From: Termitomyces sp. T153
Taxonomy: Eukaryota; Basidiomycota; Agaricomycetes; Agaricales; Lyophyllaceae
Length of the DNA: 64,000 nucleotides
NCBI GenBank assembly: GCA_018296165.2
Contig: JACKQL020000026.1
Location: 620,001 to 684,000 of the forward strand
Direction: 5' to 3'
The notes beneath the pieces are model-generated. The model did no database searches and was not told the DNA's origin. It worked only from the letters and a program-made list of their open reading frames with translations. The translations under genes and the position numbers were made by a program. Below are positions 63,501 to 64,000 of the stretch, piece after piece. Positions within the stretch are counted from its first letter, which is position 1. Every line of letters begins with the position of its first letter.

Positions 63501-64000
63501 TCTGCTGCTGCTGCGTCGTTAACTGCAAAGTTGCGATCTTTGAGTTTCCGCGCCATCTTGAGACAAGATAGTCAGTTCTCTTGGATGATTCAATAATGGT
63601 CTTCTCTGACACATTTTAGTCGAGTTTTTCGATAAAGATGAAAATAGTACTGGGAGTCTGACAGCTAACCTGAGCGACAACCCTCAAAAAGTCAACGGAT
63701 TAGCTGGCGTTACACTGGGAGCGTAAGTGACTTTTAAGTTTCGTCTCAAACCCTTGTTCAAATGGTTGTTTCGAAAGTATCGTACAGAGTATCGCGACTC
63801 TCATCACCGGTGCCATCATCGGTCTTGCCTTCGTCTGGAAGTTAGGTCTTATTGGTATTGGTACGCGGCACTGAACCTGTACCTCAGGTATTATAACTGA
63901 TGACGACCTCAATTAGCTTGTACTCCCGCCTTGGTTTCTGCTGGTTACATTCGTCTGGTGGGTAGTTATATTTTCTTCGATGGATTTGAGTCTTACACGT
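60504..64000 (+). CDS. ABCB-type full transporter (MDR/STE6 family), 3' part outside window
   Basis: The start is [20 protein letters not shown]. The first membrane domain runs to about 62,040 in many small exons, with [20 protein letters not shown] and [17 protein letters not shown]. The first nucleotide-binding domain has [20 protein letters not shown] (Walker A), [15 protein letters not shown] (Q-loop), [16 protein letters not shown] (signature) and [13 protein letters not shown] (Walker B), then [16 protein letters not shown] charged linker leads to the second membrane domain (63,130 onward), which runs off the end at SAGYIRLV. Relatives pump lipids, pheromones or toxic compounds out of the cell. 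The gene is about two-thirds present. Confidence 0.92.

Overview
The window reads as nuclear DNA of a filamentous basidiomycete, most likely an Agaricomycete. The evidence is the short introns (about 45-70 bases, GT..AG), the many small exons, the closest remembered protein matches (VPS45, YPK1-type kinase, F-box families) and the transposon types. I cannot name the species.

Layout. (1) 1-2.45 kb: a dead DIRS-type tyrosine-recombinase retrotransposon in DNA almost free of CG dinucleotides. (2) 2.7-23.8 kb: a compact gene island on both strands. It holds an OGFr-domain protein, a GSKIP-like small protein, VPS45, ERV46, a coiled-coil protein, a CDC25-type RasGEF with SH3, an FBXW4-like F-box/WD protein, the mitochondrial Rho GTPase Miro/Gem1, a VWA-domain protein and a Tma23-like G-patch protein. 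(3) 24.1-42 kb: a nested transposon block. A LINE tail is followed by a degenerate Copia element (minus strand) that carries a degenerate Helitron inside it. Next come a Tc1/mariner fragment, a dead SAM-like/Cys-His repeat-family gene and two diverged copies of a 1.1-1.5 kb repeat. Most of the block is CG-poor and carries stops explained by C-to-T change. (4) 42.4-64 kb: a second gene island with DPH4, a CTK2-like cyclin, a broken mitochondrial phosphate carrier, MSH5, prohibitin-2, a PQ-loop transporter, an F-box protein, a G-patch protein, a YPK1-type AGC kinase and the 5' part of an ABCB transporter that runs off the window.

The genes are housekeeping loci, not a cluster. Several concern endomembrane traffic and signalling (VPS45, ERV46, PQ-loop, YPK1, RasGEF) or mitochondria (Miro, PHB2, the phosphate carrier relic). 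The most notable observations are three consecutive microexons (18, 27 and 8 bases) in MSH5, which place the Walker A serine on a microexon; the sharply bounded CG-depleted transposon islands; the carrier pseudogene, in which two of three family signatures are eroded; a probable GC-AG intron in VPS45; and the Helitron-in-Copia nest with a candidate terminal hairpin. Exon coordinates given were assembled by hand from reading frame, splice signals and remembered family conservation. No searches were run.
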